Notes: generated from the sequence alone by a model not told the origin. A stretch of DNA of 64,000 nt from Theocolax elegans (GCA_026168455.1 CM047426.1:54981749-55045748); one strand, 5' to 3'. Shown: positions 45,357 to 57,938, numbered from the stretch's first letter. Numbers and translations are program-made.

Positions 45357-45584
45357 CTAAGTAATTATTTTTTTTTTATTTTATTATTTTACGTCGCTCT
45401 TTTTATGCTCCCAAATCGGTGCTAATCAGCGACGGAGGTCATACGATGTCTTTGTTAAGAAAGCACTTGTTGAAAATACATTCCCCAGTGGTGCTTGTAT
45501 CAATCAGCCGGGGTCGGGACTCGAACCTAGGACCTCCAGATTACTAGCCCGAGCGAGCCATCGTAGGCCTCCTAAGTAATTATT
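45357..45584 (-). mobile_element. tRNA-derived SINE with 13-bp target duplication
   Basis: CTAAGTAATTATT occurs at 45357-45369 and again at 45572-45584. Between them, on the minus strand, is a tRNA-like head: A box TGGCTCGCTCGGGCTAG and B box GGTTCGAGTCCC 30 or so bases apart. A tRNA-unrelated body follows, then a TAAAATAATAAAATAAAAA tail ending at the left target duplication. This is the complete anatomy of a SINE transcribed by RNA polymerase III (established knowledge). The body is about 202 bp. Clean target duplications suggest a fairly recent insertion. Confidence 0.9.
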
Positions 45585-46189
45585 ATTCTTATTTGGCATA
45601 CAGATTATATGAATATGCACTAGAATAAAAGAAAGATGTTTATCTCGAGCAATATTTAGATGTCAAAAGTGTATAACCCTTTTTTGCAACAAGTCTTATT
45701 AACTTGAATGTGCGTACTCAATCTGTAAGTTTACTAAATTATATTATACCTTTATGACTCTATCTTAGTTAAAATATTTTTTAATGTTCAAATTTAAGTT
45801 AATTATTTTACTATAAGATAGTTAAAAATATTTTGTTATATTTATTTTTCTACGTCAAGTAATACAATATTTATATTGTAATTATAGTACAAAAACTTTT
45901 TTAAATTATAAAAATTTCTATTAAATATACTGCTCTTGTCATGATTACCCTTATATTCATTTATGTTTATTTTGTTCGCCCATTTACACTTTTTATATAA
46001 AAATAATACATCTTAATATAAAACATAAAAACGTATTTTTGTATAGATCTCTTAATGATCCTGATCGTTTTTGTATTGTTATCTTAAAAAAAATAGTTCT
46101 GATCAGGAAGTGTTTAATGGGAAAAAGATTTGTAATTTTGAGACGAATATTCTGCCCTTTCATACTTTTCTTGATCTGGGCTAGGCTCA
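45585..46189. other. AT-rich, nothing recognised
   Basis: No coding, RNA or repeat signal can be supported. Confidence 0.5.
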
Positions 46190-47300
46190 CCAGACTCCTC
46201 GTCTTGATGTTCACCTAGTATCTGCAGCCACCTATTTCTGCGTTGGAGACGGCTGTGGCTTCATCCTTCTCGTGGTTAAACTCCTGGGCCGAATGGTTTC
46301 CTAATAGCCACTGGTGAAGTTGATCGGCTTTCCTATGAACCGAGCCTGCCGATTTAAGTTTGTTGTGTCCCGGATAATTTTACAGACAAAAAAATTAAAG
46401 TTATGATTTTACTGAATTTGATTTTTGTAAAAGGAAGAATGAACTAAATAAACTTTACTTAACTTTTACTGACGAGGACCGCGCTAGAGCGAGGCAGGTC
46501 TTAGCAGTTCCTGTGAAGGGTGTTTAGGGTGAAATGGTACGGCTGCAGCTGGCACCAGGAGAAGATTTTGGCTTCTTCCAAGCCAAATCCAGGACGACGA
46601 AGATGTGTGAGTCGAACCAAAGTCCAAAACGACGATGATGGGAAGATTGATTTCGAGAATGAACGCAACAGTTTGTGAACACGGGATAGTGGATGGAAGT
46701 TCCGGATAAAGTCAATTACGAGATCACAGATTTATATTTTACACTCAATTTATTTAAAATAGCTAAATTATATTTTACAAAATCAATAGCTTTCGACAAA
46801 TAGGTACGAATTTAAAGCAACAGTAATTAGTGTCCGAACTGATGTACAAAATTTAGCTTAATTGAAAATACGCGAAAATACAGTCTCTTATAAGTGTGAG
46901 AGTATGAAGACCGACTTATTCGAGTCCGCTCGATCGACTGACTGCGACTCTCCTCGACTGACTGTTGATGCGCGTCTTCTCTCGAGGTGGTATGAAGGGG
47001 AACGACTGCTGCGCATCCTGCGGTACGCCGTACTTGAAGGCGGAGCTGCTCTTGATTGGTCGTGGGCGGCCTTTCGGTGGTGTGCGGATGGGGCTGCGAA
47101 TCCGCTTATTGGTTGGAGGTGTGGCTTTGTCAGCAAAGTGATGAGATCTTCGGCGTCTCTTGATTGTCTTGGCGAATGTTTTGATGACGTACTTATTAAG
47201 GTGATTTGGTGTATACTAAACACCTTAGTCATTCGAGTAAGAAGATATTTTCAATTCTAATATTAGCGGAGTCGAGAGTCAGTTTGGTAAACATAAGTGT
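46190..47300 (-). other. GC-richer unrecognised block, possibly LTR-element sequence
   Basis: On the minus strand, short readable stretches occur (FRKADQLHQW-like and GEHQDEESGEPSPDQEKYER near 46340-46150) that could be old gag or host exon sequence. A boundary-like TGTTGTGTCCCGG lies at 46364. Frames at 46862-47260 (plus) and 47232-46888 (minus) overlap and are not recognisable. I cannot assign it. Confidence 0.25.
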
Positions 47301-47504
47301 GAAAGACATTAATTCGTATATGTAACTTAATATTAAATAAATGTTATAATAGCAATTAGTAGTGGCATTATACAATTCATAATGCATAAGATTATTATTA
47401 ATATAACGTATGGTGGCGAGAAACGCATGAATCTATTGGGAAATGATTAGGAGAAAATGACATATGAGTAGGTGGCAGAGGTTGCGTGGAGAATTGACGG
47501 TGTT

Positions 47505-47745
47505 GCTAGTCTGGTGGCGCGGAAGGGAACTAAGGATTTGACTTTGTGCGAGACAGAAAGGAATAGGCGAATCAAGCGATAGTAGCGCTAGTCTGGTGGC
47601 GCGGAAAGGAACTAAGGATTTGACTTTGTGCGAGAGAGAAAGGAATAGGTGAATCAAGCGATAGTGGCGCTAGTCCGGTCGCGCGGAAAGAAACTAAGGA
47701 TTTGACTTTGTGCGAGAGAGAAAGGAATAGCTGATTCATGCGTGT
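47505..47745 (+). repeat. 82-bp minisatellite, three copies
   Basis: Units begin GCTAGTCTGGTGGCGCGGAA and contain AAGGATTTGACTTTGTGCGAG (at about 47532, 47614 and 47697, a spacing of 82-83 bp). Overlapping minus-strand frames with SLSHKVKSLV-type repeats are by-products. Confidence 0.93.
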
Positions 47746-48635
47746 AGAATATATGCGTATACGTAACATATGAATATTGTATTTGAATACATTTATTACT
47801 AACTGCTAAGATTATATGTTGTTTATGTTTAGAGACGATCATTACTAACATATTGTTTTATAGTTATTTTGGATGAATCGTGATTATTTGTGATAAATAT
47901 AAAAGTATAGAAAATTGCCCGACATTACAGGTTCAAGGCATCCAGGTGTAGTTCAATTTGCTACCGGGTGAGCGTCTCGATTCATGCGTCAATCCGACTA
48001 TCGACGTCTTTCTGCTGAGCGGCCATCTTCAGTTATAGCGTCGTTTATACCTTTAACAATATGTAGCCTCGCTGGCTCGACGCACTATGTGTGTGCAAGG
48101 TTATGTGCTGTCGCTTATTTAAGTTTGGCGTTACTTGCCAAATGTCAAATCAGCGTAACTGGGTTTTGCTTTTACCTAAGCTAACTTCTAAAGCACAAAA
48201 CCGGATGCTAAAAGTAAGTCCTGTCTTACTTTGACCAAGGAAGCACTACAGAGTTTAAATTATTTTTAACAAAATTTACAATTAAATTTTTCAATAAACT
48301 ACTGCCTGGCTCTTAGCTTGCGCTAACTTAACGGTACTATATAATAAATACTAAATAAATCAATAAATAAATAAATTAAATAATTAAAGTTACCGCGCGC
48401 TTGACCTCTTACAAAAATATAACCTATAATACAATTTGTAAATGTCTGAGCCAGGTTATAATCTTCCTGTTTTGTGCCAGCAAAAACCAGTTAAACCTTG
48501 CATACACTTACAAATAATTTATTTTTACCGATTAATTGCCACCAGGTTATGTCGCGCTGTGTCGCGTTCTTTCGTTCCTCTAGGTGGCGCTAGTTACTTG
48601 GTTTGGTCCAAACTATCCAATTTCCAAGTAACGCT
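47746..48635. other. Unassigned sequence
   Basis: No gene is recognised. 48590-48735 contains a TAGGTGGCGC / GGCGCCACCTA inverted pair around the CCGACC segment that starts the next duplication; it may be a transposon end. Confidence 0.35.
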
Positions 48636-48740
48636 GGTCGGTCTATCGATTCCGTTCAAAACCGACCAAATCTCCTATCTGTGCGATCTATTTCTAGTGG
48701 CGCCACCTATGTTCGACCAGGAACCAATTTCCTGTGTCTA

Positions 48741-49430
48741 CTACTAACAAGGAGAGGTCACACCCTCTGGAAAACGGATCCTTACCAAACTCTAGGATAT
48801 AATCTATACTATAAAATCATGCAGAAAGCCGGAGTTTTAGTGTCCAATGCCTATTTTTACGATAGATATAAGCAAATAATGAAAAATTTAGCCGAAAAAA
48901 CCGTTGAGTTTGCACGCTTATAACTCAGAGACAATTAAAGATGTACGTATAAACTAAATTTTAAAAAATAGCTGAGGTCGAGTAGATACGTTTTGAAAAA
49001 AAGGAAACTCAAATATTTTAATATGGTCAAAAGTTATGGGAGAAATAAGAATTAGCCAAAATTTTATCAAAAATTTAAAGTTACAATTTAATGATTTTTT
49101 TAGCCCAAAATTTCGTCTAATTATTATTTCTCCCATAAATTTGACCATATTAAAATATTTGAGCTTCCTTTGTTTCAAAACGTATCTACTCGACCTCAGC
49201 TTTCTTTTCAAATTTAGTTTATACGTACATCTTTAATTGTTTCTGAGTTATAAGCATTCAAACTCAATGGTTTTTTCGGCGAGATTTTTCATTATTTGCT
49301 TATATCTATCGTAAAAATGGCCATTGGACACTAAAACTCTGGCTTTCTGCATGATTTTATAGTATAGATTATATCCTAGAGTTTGGTAAGGATCCGTTTT
49401 CCAGAGGGTGTGACCTCTCCTTGTTAGTAG
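48741..49430. mobile_element. 690-bp foldback element C, copy 1
   Basis: The ends are CTACTAACAAGGAGAGGTCA and its inverse complement. The arms are about 335 bp each, with a very short spacer (about 49075-49090). Arm frames such as MKRKLRSSRYVLKQRK on one strand mirror those on the other and are not conserved genes. No transposase. A terminal CTACTA triplet may include the target duplication. Confidence 0.85.
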
Positions 49431-49709
49431 TCGAGACGAGGAAAATAAAAAAAAGTTTTATTTGATAAAAAATAAATTTTTATTTGTTTATAACAATTCT
49501 ATTTGTTAATAAACAAATCCCGTCTCGTGAGGGTACGAAAGAGTACCGTAATATACTTCCCAATTTCGAAACGCGACTGCTGACCTCGTTATTGTTTGCG
49601 AGTTATTCAATTGTTAATTAACAATATTATTAACAATTGAACAACTATATCGTGCTTGTTGATTTTTCCGATGTCCTTTATCCCAAATCCACACGTATTG
49701 AGCGCCAGT

Positions 49710-50745
49710 TGTAGCGAGGTGGGTACTGGGGAATGTAAGCCCCCGGTCAGGCCCAATCTGTTTCAACTTACCAACCTTAAGTGTACAGTCCCACGATGTG
49801 GCCGGGAATCACTTTGATTCCCGTGCAATGCCATTAACAAACACCTCGTTTGACTATAGTACCGTGTGTTGGGCCCTATGTCCAAAATTGCCAACCAGGA
49901 TATACGCTGGAAAGGGCGGTATTTGTGGGATAGGACTATGACCGGTAAAAATGTTATCAACAATCGATATATTATGTTAATCGTCGATAAAGATAGTCTC
50001 GCCGAGTCAATTAATTAAATAAGTAATCACAGGATAATAAATTAACAATTAACAATTTAAGGGGAATCGTCCCGATGACTACCTACGAGGTCTGCGCGAA
50101 AACAATTCGTTAACACTTGTTAATGATCGAGAAATCAGTAATCGATCCGGGAATAATCGGCTGCTTAACCTGATGGCTATACTTCACACCGTGTGACGTA
50201 TATATCTCTGACGTAGGGAGCTCTGACGTAGAAGCTGCCTACGTCACACACGTCATCTCTCGTGAAGTGGCTCCCGCGAACCACCGACCTGTCTACCCGG
50301 GCGGGATTTGTCACGAGAGGGGTGAAAAGAGGAACGTTCCCTCTCCTAGACCGTACCAAGTAAATCGGGGTACGAAATATTAAATAGACACGCGGGTTTA
50401 AACGTGGTGAACTACTTACCGCAAATCTAAATATTTCGTCACGGCGGGAAAAGACTGGGCGACGGAGAGAGAGCTTGGCCTCGTGATTGTCTCTCTCTCA
50501 CTCCAACGGTCGGGCAGGCTGCCGACTCCTGGCTTCCTTATTTCCCTTACTGTGGGATGTGCTGCGCACGCCGACGTTGAGGTTGGTGGGGAGAATGACT
50601 CACACCAACACACAACAATGCCCCAGTTCTTCAGTTTTTTTTCTCACGTAAAAAGAAATAACACCGGCTTCGAACACGTTGTTGCTGCCGTGCGCGCGCG
50701 AACTTGATACCCAGCAAGGCGCGCACGATTCTCGCGCGTTGGTGT
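49710..50745 (+). repeat. Family A repeat, diverged copy A5
   Basis: It starts TGTAGCGAGGTGGGTACTGG, with the conserved GGGAATC-loop-GATTCCC hairpin near 49803-49823, the GTGAAGTGGCTCCCGCGAAC phrase and several TGACGTA sites at 50190-50250. The right end reads into (TA)n at about 50743. Its start differs from the TGTAACGG of A2, so it is a separate subfamily. Confidence 0.75.
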
Positions 50746-50780
50746 ATATATATATATATATATATAATATATATATATAT

Positions 50781-51511
50781 TGTAACGGTAAGGTACTGTT
50801 TACCTCACCGTTTGACGAATTCGAGCAACACGAGCGAACAGTATCATAATGTTCGCATCGGTTCGAGCCGGCGAGATTCGGCCCGGCTCGGTTCGACGTG
50901 GCTACACGGTCGGGATCGACTTCGCGCGTGAAAGATACGCGCACGCACCTCATTAGAGAGGTAAGGGGGAGATTCGCGCGCACTGGTAGAGTGATAGCCA
51001 CCTTCTTACGCGACAGGTGTGATCCCCCCGCGTCTCGTGTTCAGCTTCACCGTGCTGTGATTTGCCGTGCGTTTTGTGTGTGTGTTTTCGACTGCAGGCC
51101 GATCCTGCATTTGCAGTGAGTGGTGCTACACCGTGCATCTGCCTGCAGCCACACAACCCCGGTGCACCGGCGAGCGGACAATCCGGCCGACACCGCAGCG
51201 AGAGTGAGAGAGAGAGAGAAAGCAACCGATCGTATGGTCGTTGTTTACCAACGACTACAGCAGCGTACAAAGTAAGTGGTACCACTTCACGCGATCGTGT
51301 TTTTATTCGCACTTAATCGTGTTGCTTTATACCAGTCCCGTTGACTGGATATATTATTTTAGTTCGCGATATTTTCTTCTCCTCTCTCTACGAGTCGGCC
51401 GTTTACCGACTTGTAATAAAAGCGTAAACCTCGGCGACAATCAGATATTTTATTGGTTATTTATCTATATCTTTATTTCAATAAATTCATATTATTATTA
51501 GAATTCAATCC
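50781..51511 (+). repeat. Family B GC-rich segment, copy 1
   Basis: It begins TGTAACGGTAAGGTACTG after a (TA)n, so its first 8 bases match the family A terminus, but the remainder differs: TTCGAGCC-rich blocks, a (GA)n near 51202, and an AATAAA near 51480. It may be an LTR whose 3' end continues past the duplication at 54388. No protein is recognised. Confidence 0.55.
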
Positions 51512-51616
51512 GGTCGGTCTATCGATTCCGTTCAAAACCGACCAAATCTCCTATCTGTGCGATCTATTTCTAGTGGCGCCACCTATGTTCGACCAGGAAC
51601 CAATTTCCTGTGTCTA

Positions 51617-52306
51617 CTACTAACAAGGAGAGGTCACACCCTCTGGAAAACGGATCCTTACCAAACTCTAGGATATAATCTATACTATAAAATCATGCAG
51701 AAAGCCGGAGTTTTAGTGTCCAATGCCTATTTTTACGATAGATATAAGCAAATAATGAAAAATTTAGCCGAAAAAACCGTTGAGTTTGCACGCTTATAAC
51801 TCAGAGACAATTAAAGATGTACGTATAAACTAAATTTTAAAAAATAGCTGAGGTCGAGTAGATACGTTTTGAAAAAAAGGAAACTCAAATATTTTAATAT
51901 GGTCAAAAGTTATGGGAGAAATAAGAATTAGCCAAAATTTTATCAAAAATTTAAAGTTACAATTTAATGATTTTTTTAGCCCAAAATTTCGTCTAATTAT
52001 TATTTCTCCCATAAATTTGACCATATTAAAATATTTGAGCTTCCTTTGTTTCAAAACGTATCTACTCGACCTCAGCTTTCTTTTCAAATTTAGTTTATAC
52101 GTACATCTTTAATTGTTTCTGAGTTATAAGCATTCAAACTCAATGGTTTTTTCGGCGAGATTTTTCATTATTTGCTTATATCTATCGTAAAAATGGCCAT
52201 TGGACACTAAAACTCTGGCTTTCTGCATGATTTTATAGTATAGATTATATCCTAGAGTTTGGTAAGGATCCGTTTTCCAGAGGGTGTGACCTCTCCTTGT
52301 TAGTAG
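51617..52306. mobile_element. 690-bp foldback element C, copy 2
   Basis: Identical in layout to 48741-49430, present because of the 2876-bp duplication. Confidence 0.85.
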
Positions 52307-52585
52307 TCGAGACGAGGAAAATAAAAAAAAGTTTTATTTGATAAAAAATAAATTTTTATTTGTTTATAACAATTCTATTTGTTAATAAACAAATCCCGTC
52401 TCGTGAGGGTACGAAAGAGTACCGTAATATACTTCCCAATTTCGAAACGCGACTGCTGACCTCGTTATTGTTTGCGAGTTATTCAATTGTTAATTAACAA
52501 TATTATTAACAATTGAACAACTATATCGTGCTTGTTGATTTTTCCGATGTCCTTTATCCCAAATCCACACGTATTGAGCGCCAGT

Positions 52586-53617
52586 TGTAGCGAGGTGGGT
52601 ACTGGGGAATGTAAGCCCCCGGTCAGGCCCAATCTGTTTCAACTTACCAACCTTAAGTGTACAGTCCCACGATGTGGCCGGGAATCACTTTGATTCCCGT
52701 GCAATGCCATTAACAAACACCTCGTTTGACTATAGTACCGTGTGTTGGGCCCTATGTCCAAAATTGCCAACCAGGATATACGCTGGAAAGGGCGGTATTT
52801 GTGGGATAGGACTATGACCGGTAAAAATGTTATCAACAATCGATATATTATGTTAATCGTCGATAAAGATAGTCTCGCCGAGTCAATTAATTAAATAAGT
52901 AATCACAGGATAATAAATTAACAATTAACAATTTAAGGGGAATCGTCCCGATGACTACCTACGAGGTCTGCGCGAAAACAATTCGTTAACACTTGTTAAT
53001 GATCGAGAAATCAGTAATCGATCCGGGAATAATCGGCTGCTTAACCTGATGGCTATACTTCACACCGTGTGACGTATATATCTCTGACGTAGGGAGCTCT
53101 GACGTAGAAGCTGCCTACGTCACACACGTCATCTCTCGTGAAGTGGCTCCCGCGAACCACCGACCTGTCTACCCGGGCGGGATTTGTCACGAGAGGGGTG
53201 AAAAGAGGAACGTTCCCTCTCCTAGACCGTACCAAGTAAATCGGGGTACGAAATATTAAATAGACACGCGGGTTTAAACGTGGTGAACTACTTACCGCAA
53301 ATCTAAATATTTCGTCACGGCGGGAAAAGACTGGGCGACGGAGAGAGAGCTTGGCCTCGTGATTGTCTCTCTCTCACTCCAACGGTCGGGCAGGCTGCCG
53401 ACTCCTGGCTTCCTTATTTCCCTTACTGTGGGATGTGCTGCGCACGCCGACGTTGAGGTTGGTGGGGAGAATGACTCACACCAACACACAACAATGCCCC
53501 AGTTCTTCAGTTTTTTTTCTCACGTAAAAAGAAATAACACCGGCTTCGAACACGTTGTTGCTGCCGTGCGCGCGCGAACTTGATACCCAGCAAGGCGCGC
53601 ACGATTCTCGCGCGTTG

Positions 53618-53620
<3 letters not shown>
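52586..53620 (+). repeat. Family A repeat, duplicate copy A6
   Basis: The duplicate of A5, produced by the 2876-bp duplication. Confidence 0.8.
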
Positions 53621-53655
<35 letters not shown>

Positions 53656-53658
<3 letters not shown>

Positions 53659-54388
53659 AACGGTAAGGTACTGTTTACCTCACCGTTTGACGAATTCGAG
53701 CAACACGAGCGAACAGTATCATAATGTTCGCATCGGTTCGAGCCGGCGAGATTCGGCCCGGCTCGGTTCGACGTGGCTACACGGTCGGGATCGACTTCGC
53801 GCGTGAAAGATACGCGCACGCACCTCATTAGAGAGGTAAGGGGGAGATTCGCGCGCACTGGTAGAGTGATAGCCACCTTCTTACGCGACAGGTGTGATCC
53901 CCCCGCGTCTCGTGTTCAGCTTCACCGTGCTGTGATTTGCCGTGCGTTTTGTGTGTGTGTTTCGACTGCAGGCCGATCCTGCATTTGCAGTGAGTGGTGC
54001 TACACCGTGCATCTGCCTGCAGCCACACAACCCCGGTGCACCGGCGAGCGGACAATCCGTCCGACACCGCAGCGAGAGTGAGAGAGAGAGAGAAAGCAAC
54101 CGATCGTATGGTCGTTGTTTACCAACGACTACAGCAGCGTACAAAGTAAGTGGTACCACTTCACGCGATCGTGTTTTTATTCGCACTTAATCGTGTTGCT
54201 TTATACCAGTCCCGTTGACTGGATATATTATTTTAGTTCGCGATATTTTCTTCTCCTCTCTCTACGAGTCGGCCGTTTACCGACTTGTAATAAAAGCGTA
54301 AACCTCGGCGACAATCAGATATTTTATTGGTTATTTATCTATATCTTTATTTCAATAAATTCATATTATTATTAGAATTCAATCCGGT
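53656..54388 (+). repeat. Family B GC-rich segment, copy 2
   Basis: The duplicate of 50781-51511. Here the natural right flank continues (54389-54708: GGAGCTCGTATATTTCTGG, TTGGTAGAGCGGACAGG), with no recognised gene. Confidence 0.6.
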
Positions 54389-54708
54389 GTTCGATTAATT
54401 GAATTTGAACCACGTACGATTCTTTCCGTAATCCTAGGAGCTCGTATATTTCTGGTTGACAAGTGCTCGACGCGATATCCCTGTTTCGCGGTCAATTTCA
54501 GATTTGAATTTTACCTGGTTGTTATCTGAAACAGTAACTCGATTTCAGACTAACATTTAACAGATTTGGTAGAGCGGACAGGTAACCGTCGCCGCATCGC
54601 GGGAAAAATATGTTTATTTAAATACGGTAAGTTTAACCGTACCGCTGAGCAGCCGCGATATTAAAATAAACATCCGTGCGGCAACCAAACTGTTATAATA
54701 TATATATC

Positions 54709-56308
54709 GGTGGTTCTCTGTGACATCGAAGATGAAAAAAATAAATATTGCTATAACTGTGGGAATATGTTTTAGAGGTATCCAGTAGTTCTCCTGAATT
54801 TTTTCAGATTTTTTCTGGGCCATTATTTTAAGTTACAGAGAGTCAAAGTTGCCATTTCAGCACTTTTTTGCATTATATGCCCATTTTCATGAATTTTTAG
54901 CTCCCAGGGGATTTTTCACTAAAAACATAAGTATGACTTTTTTTGTAAAATTTTCCGAACTTTTCATTAAAAATACTTTTAAAGACATAAATGTATGCTG
55001 TCTCACTCTTGTAAGCCATTTAAACCTTAAATAGTGAAAATCAGCAATTCTGCTCCGGACTCTGGTAACCTAATACTGTCTAAAAGATGTCTTTTTATAG
55101 TCAGAAACTGCCTAGAAATTTCCAGAGTGGATCTAAATCATTAAGATCACTTATGGTCAAAATATCCGGGAAAAGTGCCCGAAATATTAATAGAAATGTA
55201 TATTTGTTGCCTTATAACGATGAATCTATTAGCATGATCATTGCAAAAAAATTTGTGCACTTACCTTGGAGTGGTAGAAAAGTATCTTCAATTGTTTCAG
55301 TATACATCTAATTCCCTGTAAGCTGCTAAAAATACAAATATTATTATAAAATTATAAAAAATTATTTTTTAAACATTTATAATACTGGATTTTTAGTTTT
55401 ACATCCCTTACAAGAATTATAATACTAATCTGAAGGATTACTATAAATATATAAACATCATTATTACAATAACTGAATATATTTAATACAAAAGATATAT
55501 AAATAAATCGGAAATATAATTATAATGAATAATATGATAACGTGACAGTGACAAGTTTGTGAAATCTAAACAATGTATTGCTGAATAATAATGATAATAA
55601 TGATGATACTTTTATAGTAATCCTTCAGATTAGTATTATAATTCTTGTAAGGGATGTAAAACTAAAAATCCAGCATTATAAATGTTTAAAAAATAATTTT
55701 TTATAATTTTATAATAATATTTGTATCTTTAGCAGCTTACAGGGGAATAGATGTATATTGAAACAAGTGGAGATACTTTTCTACCATTCCAAGGTAAGTG
55801 CATAAATTTTTTTGCAATGATCATGCTACTAGATTCATCGTTATAAGGCAACAAATATACATTTCTATTAATATTTCGGGCACTTTTCCCGGATATTTTG
55901 ACCATAAGTGATCTTAATGATTTAGATCCACTCTGGAAATTTCTAGGCAGTTTCTGACTATAAAAAGACATCTTTTAGACAGTATTAGGTTACCAGAGTC
56001 CGGAGCAGAATTGCTGATTTTCACTATTTAAGGTTTAAATGGCTTACAAGAGTGTGACAGCATACATTTATGTCTTTAAAAGTATTTTTAATGAAAAGTT
56101 CGGAAAATTTTACAAAAAAAAGTCATATTTATGTTTTTAGTGAAAAATGCATCCCCTGGGAGCTAAAAATTCATGAAAATGGGCATATAATACAAAAAAG
56201 TGCTAAAATGTCAACTTTGACTCTCTGTAACTTAAAATAATGGCACAGAAAAAACACAGTTATAGCAATATTTATTTTTTTCATCTTCGATGTCACAGAG
56301 AACCACCC
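54709..56308. mobile_element. 1.6-kb foldback element D, copy 1
   Basis: It starts GGTGGTTCTCTGTGACATCG and ends in the inverse complement. The left arm reaches about 55440 and the right arm starts at about 55618. (TA)n lies at both ends, so it probably inserted in TA-rich sequence. The arms carry a 74-codon frame (MSFYSQKLPRNFQSGSKSLR...) on both strands, which is unlikely to be a gene because its differences among arms are mostly amino-acid changing. No transposase. Confidence 0.87.
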
Positions 56309-56329
56309 ATATATATATATATATGTAAT

Positions 56330-56585
56330 AGGAGGGCTTCGCCCCCCTGCGCGCTTCGCGCGCCAACCTCCTAATTTTAATTTCGAAAAAGGTTTTTCAT
56401 AATTAAGTTATTTAAAATAATTTTTTAAATTGTATTATTTTTTCACTACCATGGATACCTTAAAAATTAAACAGATTCACACAACACCTTGGAGGTATTG
56501 CTATAGTTATTATAATTTAAAAATAAAAGTTTACCAAAATTTAGTGTAATGAAATCAGAATAAAAATAATAAAAAAAATAGAGAC
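56330..56585 (+). repeat. Family E repeat, copy 2, with twin TTC-loop hairpins
   Basis: The left tip carries two adjacent perfect hairpins: GGGC-TTC-GCCC (56334-56344) and GCGCGC-TTC-GCGCGC (56349-56363), followed by CAACCTCCTAA. The remainder is AT-rich and matches 25500-25775 in reverse. It immediately follows the (TA)n of element D. Confidence 0.7.
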
Positions 56586-57454
56586 ATATTAAATGTTGAA
56601 GAAATATTAACTTACCAAAAATAGTAAAGTGCTCATACTTACTAAATTGTAGTATTTAGTAACTACTTATTAAAATTTTGGATTATTTTAAACGGATCTA
56701 AATAGAACTTCATCTCCTAAAATTAATTTATTTAATGACGAAGGATCATCGCCAAAAGTACTGTCATTAATATTTTGTACTTTAAGAGTAATAAAACTTT
56801 CTTCTTAAATAAATAAATTTTTGTATTAATTTTAAAGAACTATTGATAACATTTTAGCGGCATATAAATCAAAACCTGTTTCTTCCATTTCTCCTGTAAT
56901 TCATAATTTGCACCCTCTTTCAAAATTTGCGTTTTAATCCATAATTATATTGAATTTATTTTTTCCTTTAGTTACAGAGCCCATATATTTATTTTGATTA
57001 TTATAATCAAATTCATTCCTTAAACAACCTTCTGTTTCTAATAAATATATACTCGTTTATTTGAAATATTGTTTTCTATAATTATACATAATCTACTCAC
57101 TTGTATATCGCTACAATTTTGAAATATTAATTTAAAAAATATTTAAATTAAATGCTGCTAAATTAAAAGTTTTTGAAAATCTTTTCAAATGTAATTCGTA
57201 TTTTATATTGCCACTGTTAAAATTTAAATTTTCTTTTGCCATTACTGTTTATAATAGAATTATCTTAAAAATGCAATAATTGACGTATTTAATTTTTAAC
57301 CCATTGTATATATCACGTATATATTTGGAAAAGTGCATGTTATACTTGATTAATATTTATTTTAACTTCGAAAAATTTTGATCTGTATTTAAAGCAGTAC
57401 ATTGAATTTTAGGTCCGTTATTATTATTAAGGACACATTTAAAAAATATTAATA
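56586..57454. other. AT-rich; includes dispersed repeat copy 2 at 57345-57445
   Basis: No gene. The last 100 bp match 1795-1897. Confidence 0.45.
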
Positions 57455-57753
57455 TCATAAATAAATGCGGAATCGTTAGCAGAAGCTGAATAAATTGTTT
57501 AAACAAATTCAGCCATAGCATATTTCAAATAAGCTAAAAAAGCTCGACCTGAGTGACAGCAAACTCTGCAAAAGCTGCAAACGCTTTAAATGCATTAAAT
57601 ATGCGGTATAAAAGTTGCAGGTAAATGCGGAATCGTTAGCAGAAGCTGAATAAATTGTTATTTAAACAAATTCAGATATAGCATTTTTCATATAAGCTAA
57701 AAAAACTCGACCTGAGTGACAGCAAACGCTGTAAACGCTTTAATTGCGTTACA

Positions 57754-57853
57754 NNNNNNNNNNNNNNNNNNNNNNNNNNNNNNNNNNNNNNNNNNNNNNN
57801 NNNNNNNNNNNNNNNNNNNNNNNNNNNNNNNNNNNNNNNNNNNNNNNNNNNNN
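57754..57853. other. Assembly gap of 100 N
   Basis: Exactly 100 N, the usual size of a placeholder gap of unknown length. It lies within the left inverted repeat, so the true extent of that repeat is unknown. Confidence 0.99.
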
Positions 57854-57938
57854 AAAGTACAATTAAAAATACGTCGATTAGCATTTTTTTTTATTATATT
57901 TCGAAGGGTCGTCGGGCTGGGGTAGGGTTGGTGGGAAG

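Larger units (their letters stand above)
48636..54388 (+). repeat. Head-to-tail duplication, unit about 2876 bp
   Basis: 48636-51511 recurs at 51512-54388. The unit contains a foldback element, a family A repeat, a (TA)n and the family B segment. Differences seen are confined mainly to the (TA)n length and composition, a few single bases (for example near 53965 and 54060) and one T-run. The junction joins aattcaatccgg to tcggtctatcg. Confidence 0.93.

Noticed and set aside
46862..47260. 132-codon plus-strand frame overlapping a 114-codon minus-strand frame
   Set aside because: Neither shows domain structure, and both lie in an unassigned GC-richer block that is probably non-coding repeat.
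48954..49211. Pair of open frames on opposite strands in element C
   Set aside because: They are mirror images caused by the inverted arms, without domain features.
55087..55971. 74-codon frame (MSFYSQKLPRNFQ...) present in three arms of element D
   Set aside because: It exists on both strands because the element is a palindrome. Differences between arms are largely amino-acid changing, so there is no sign of selection for a protein.
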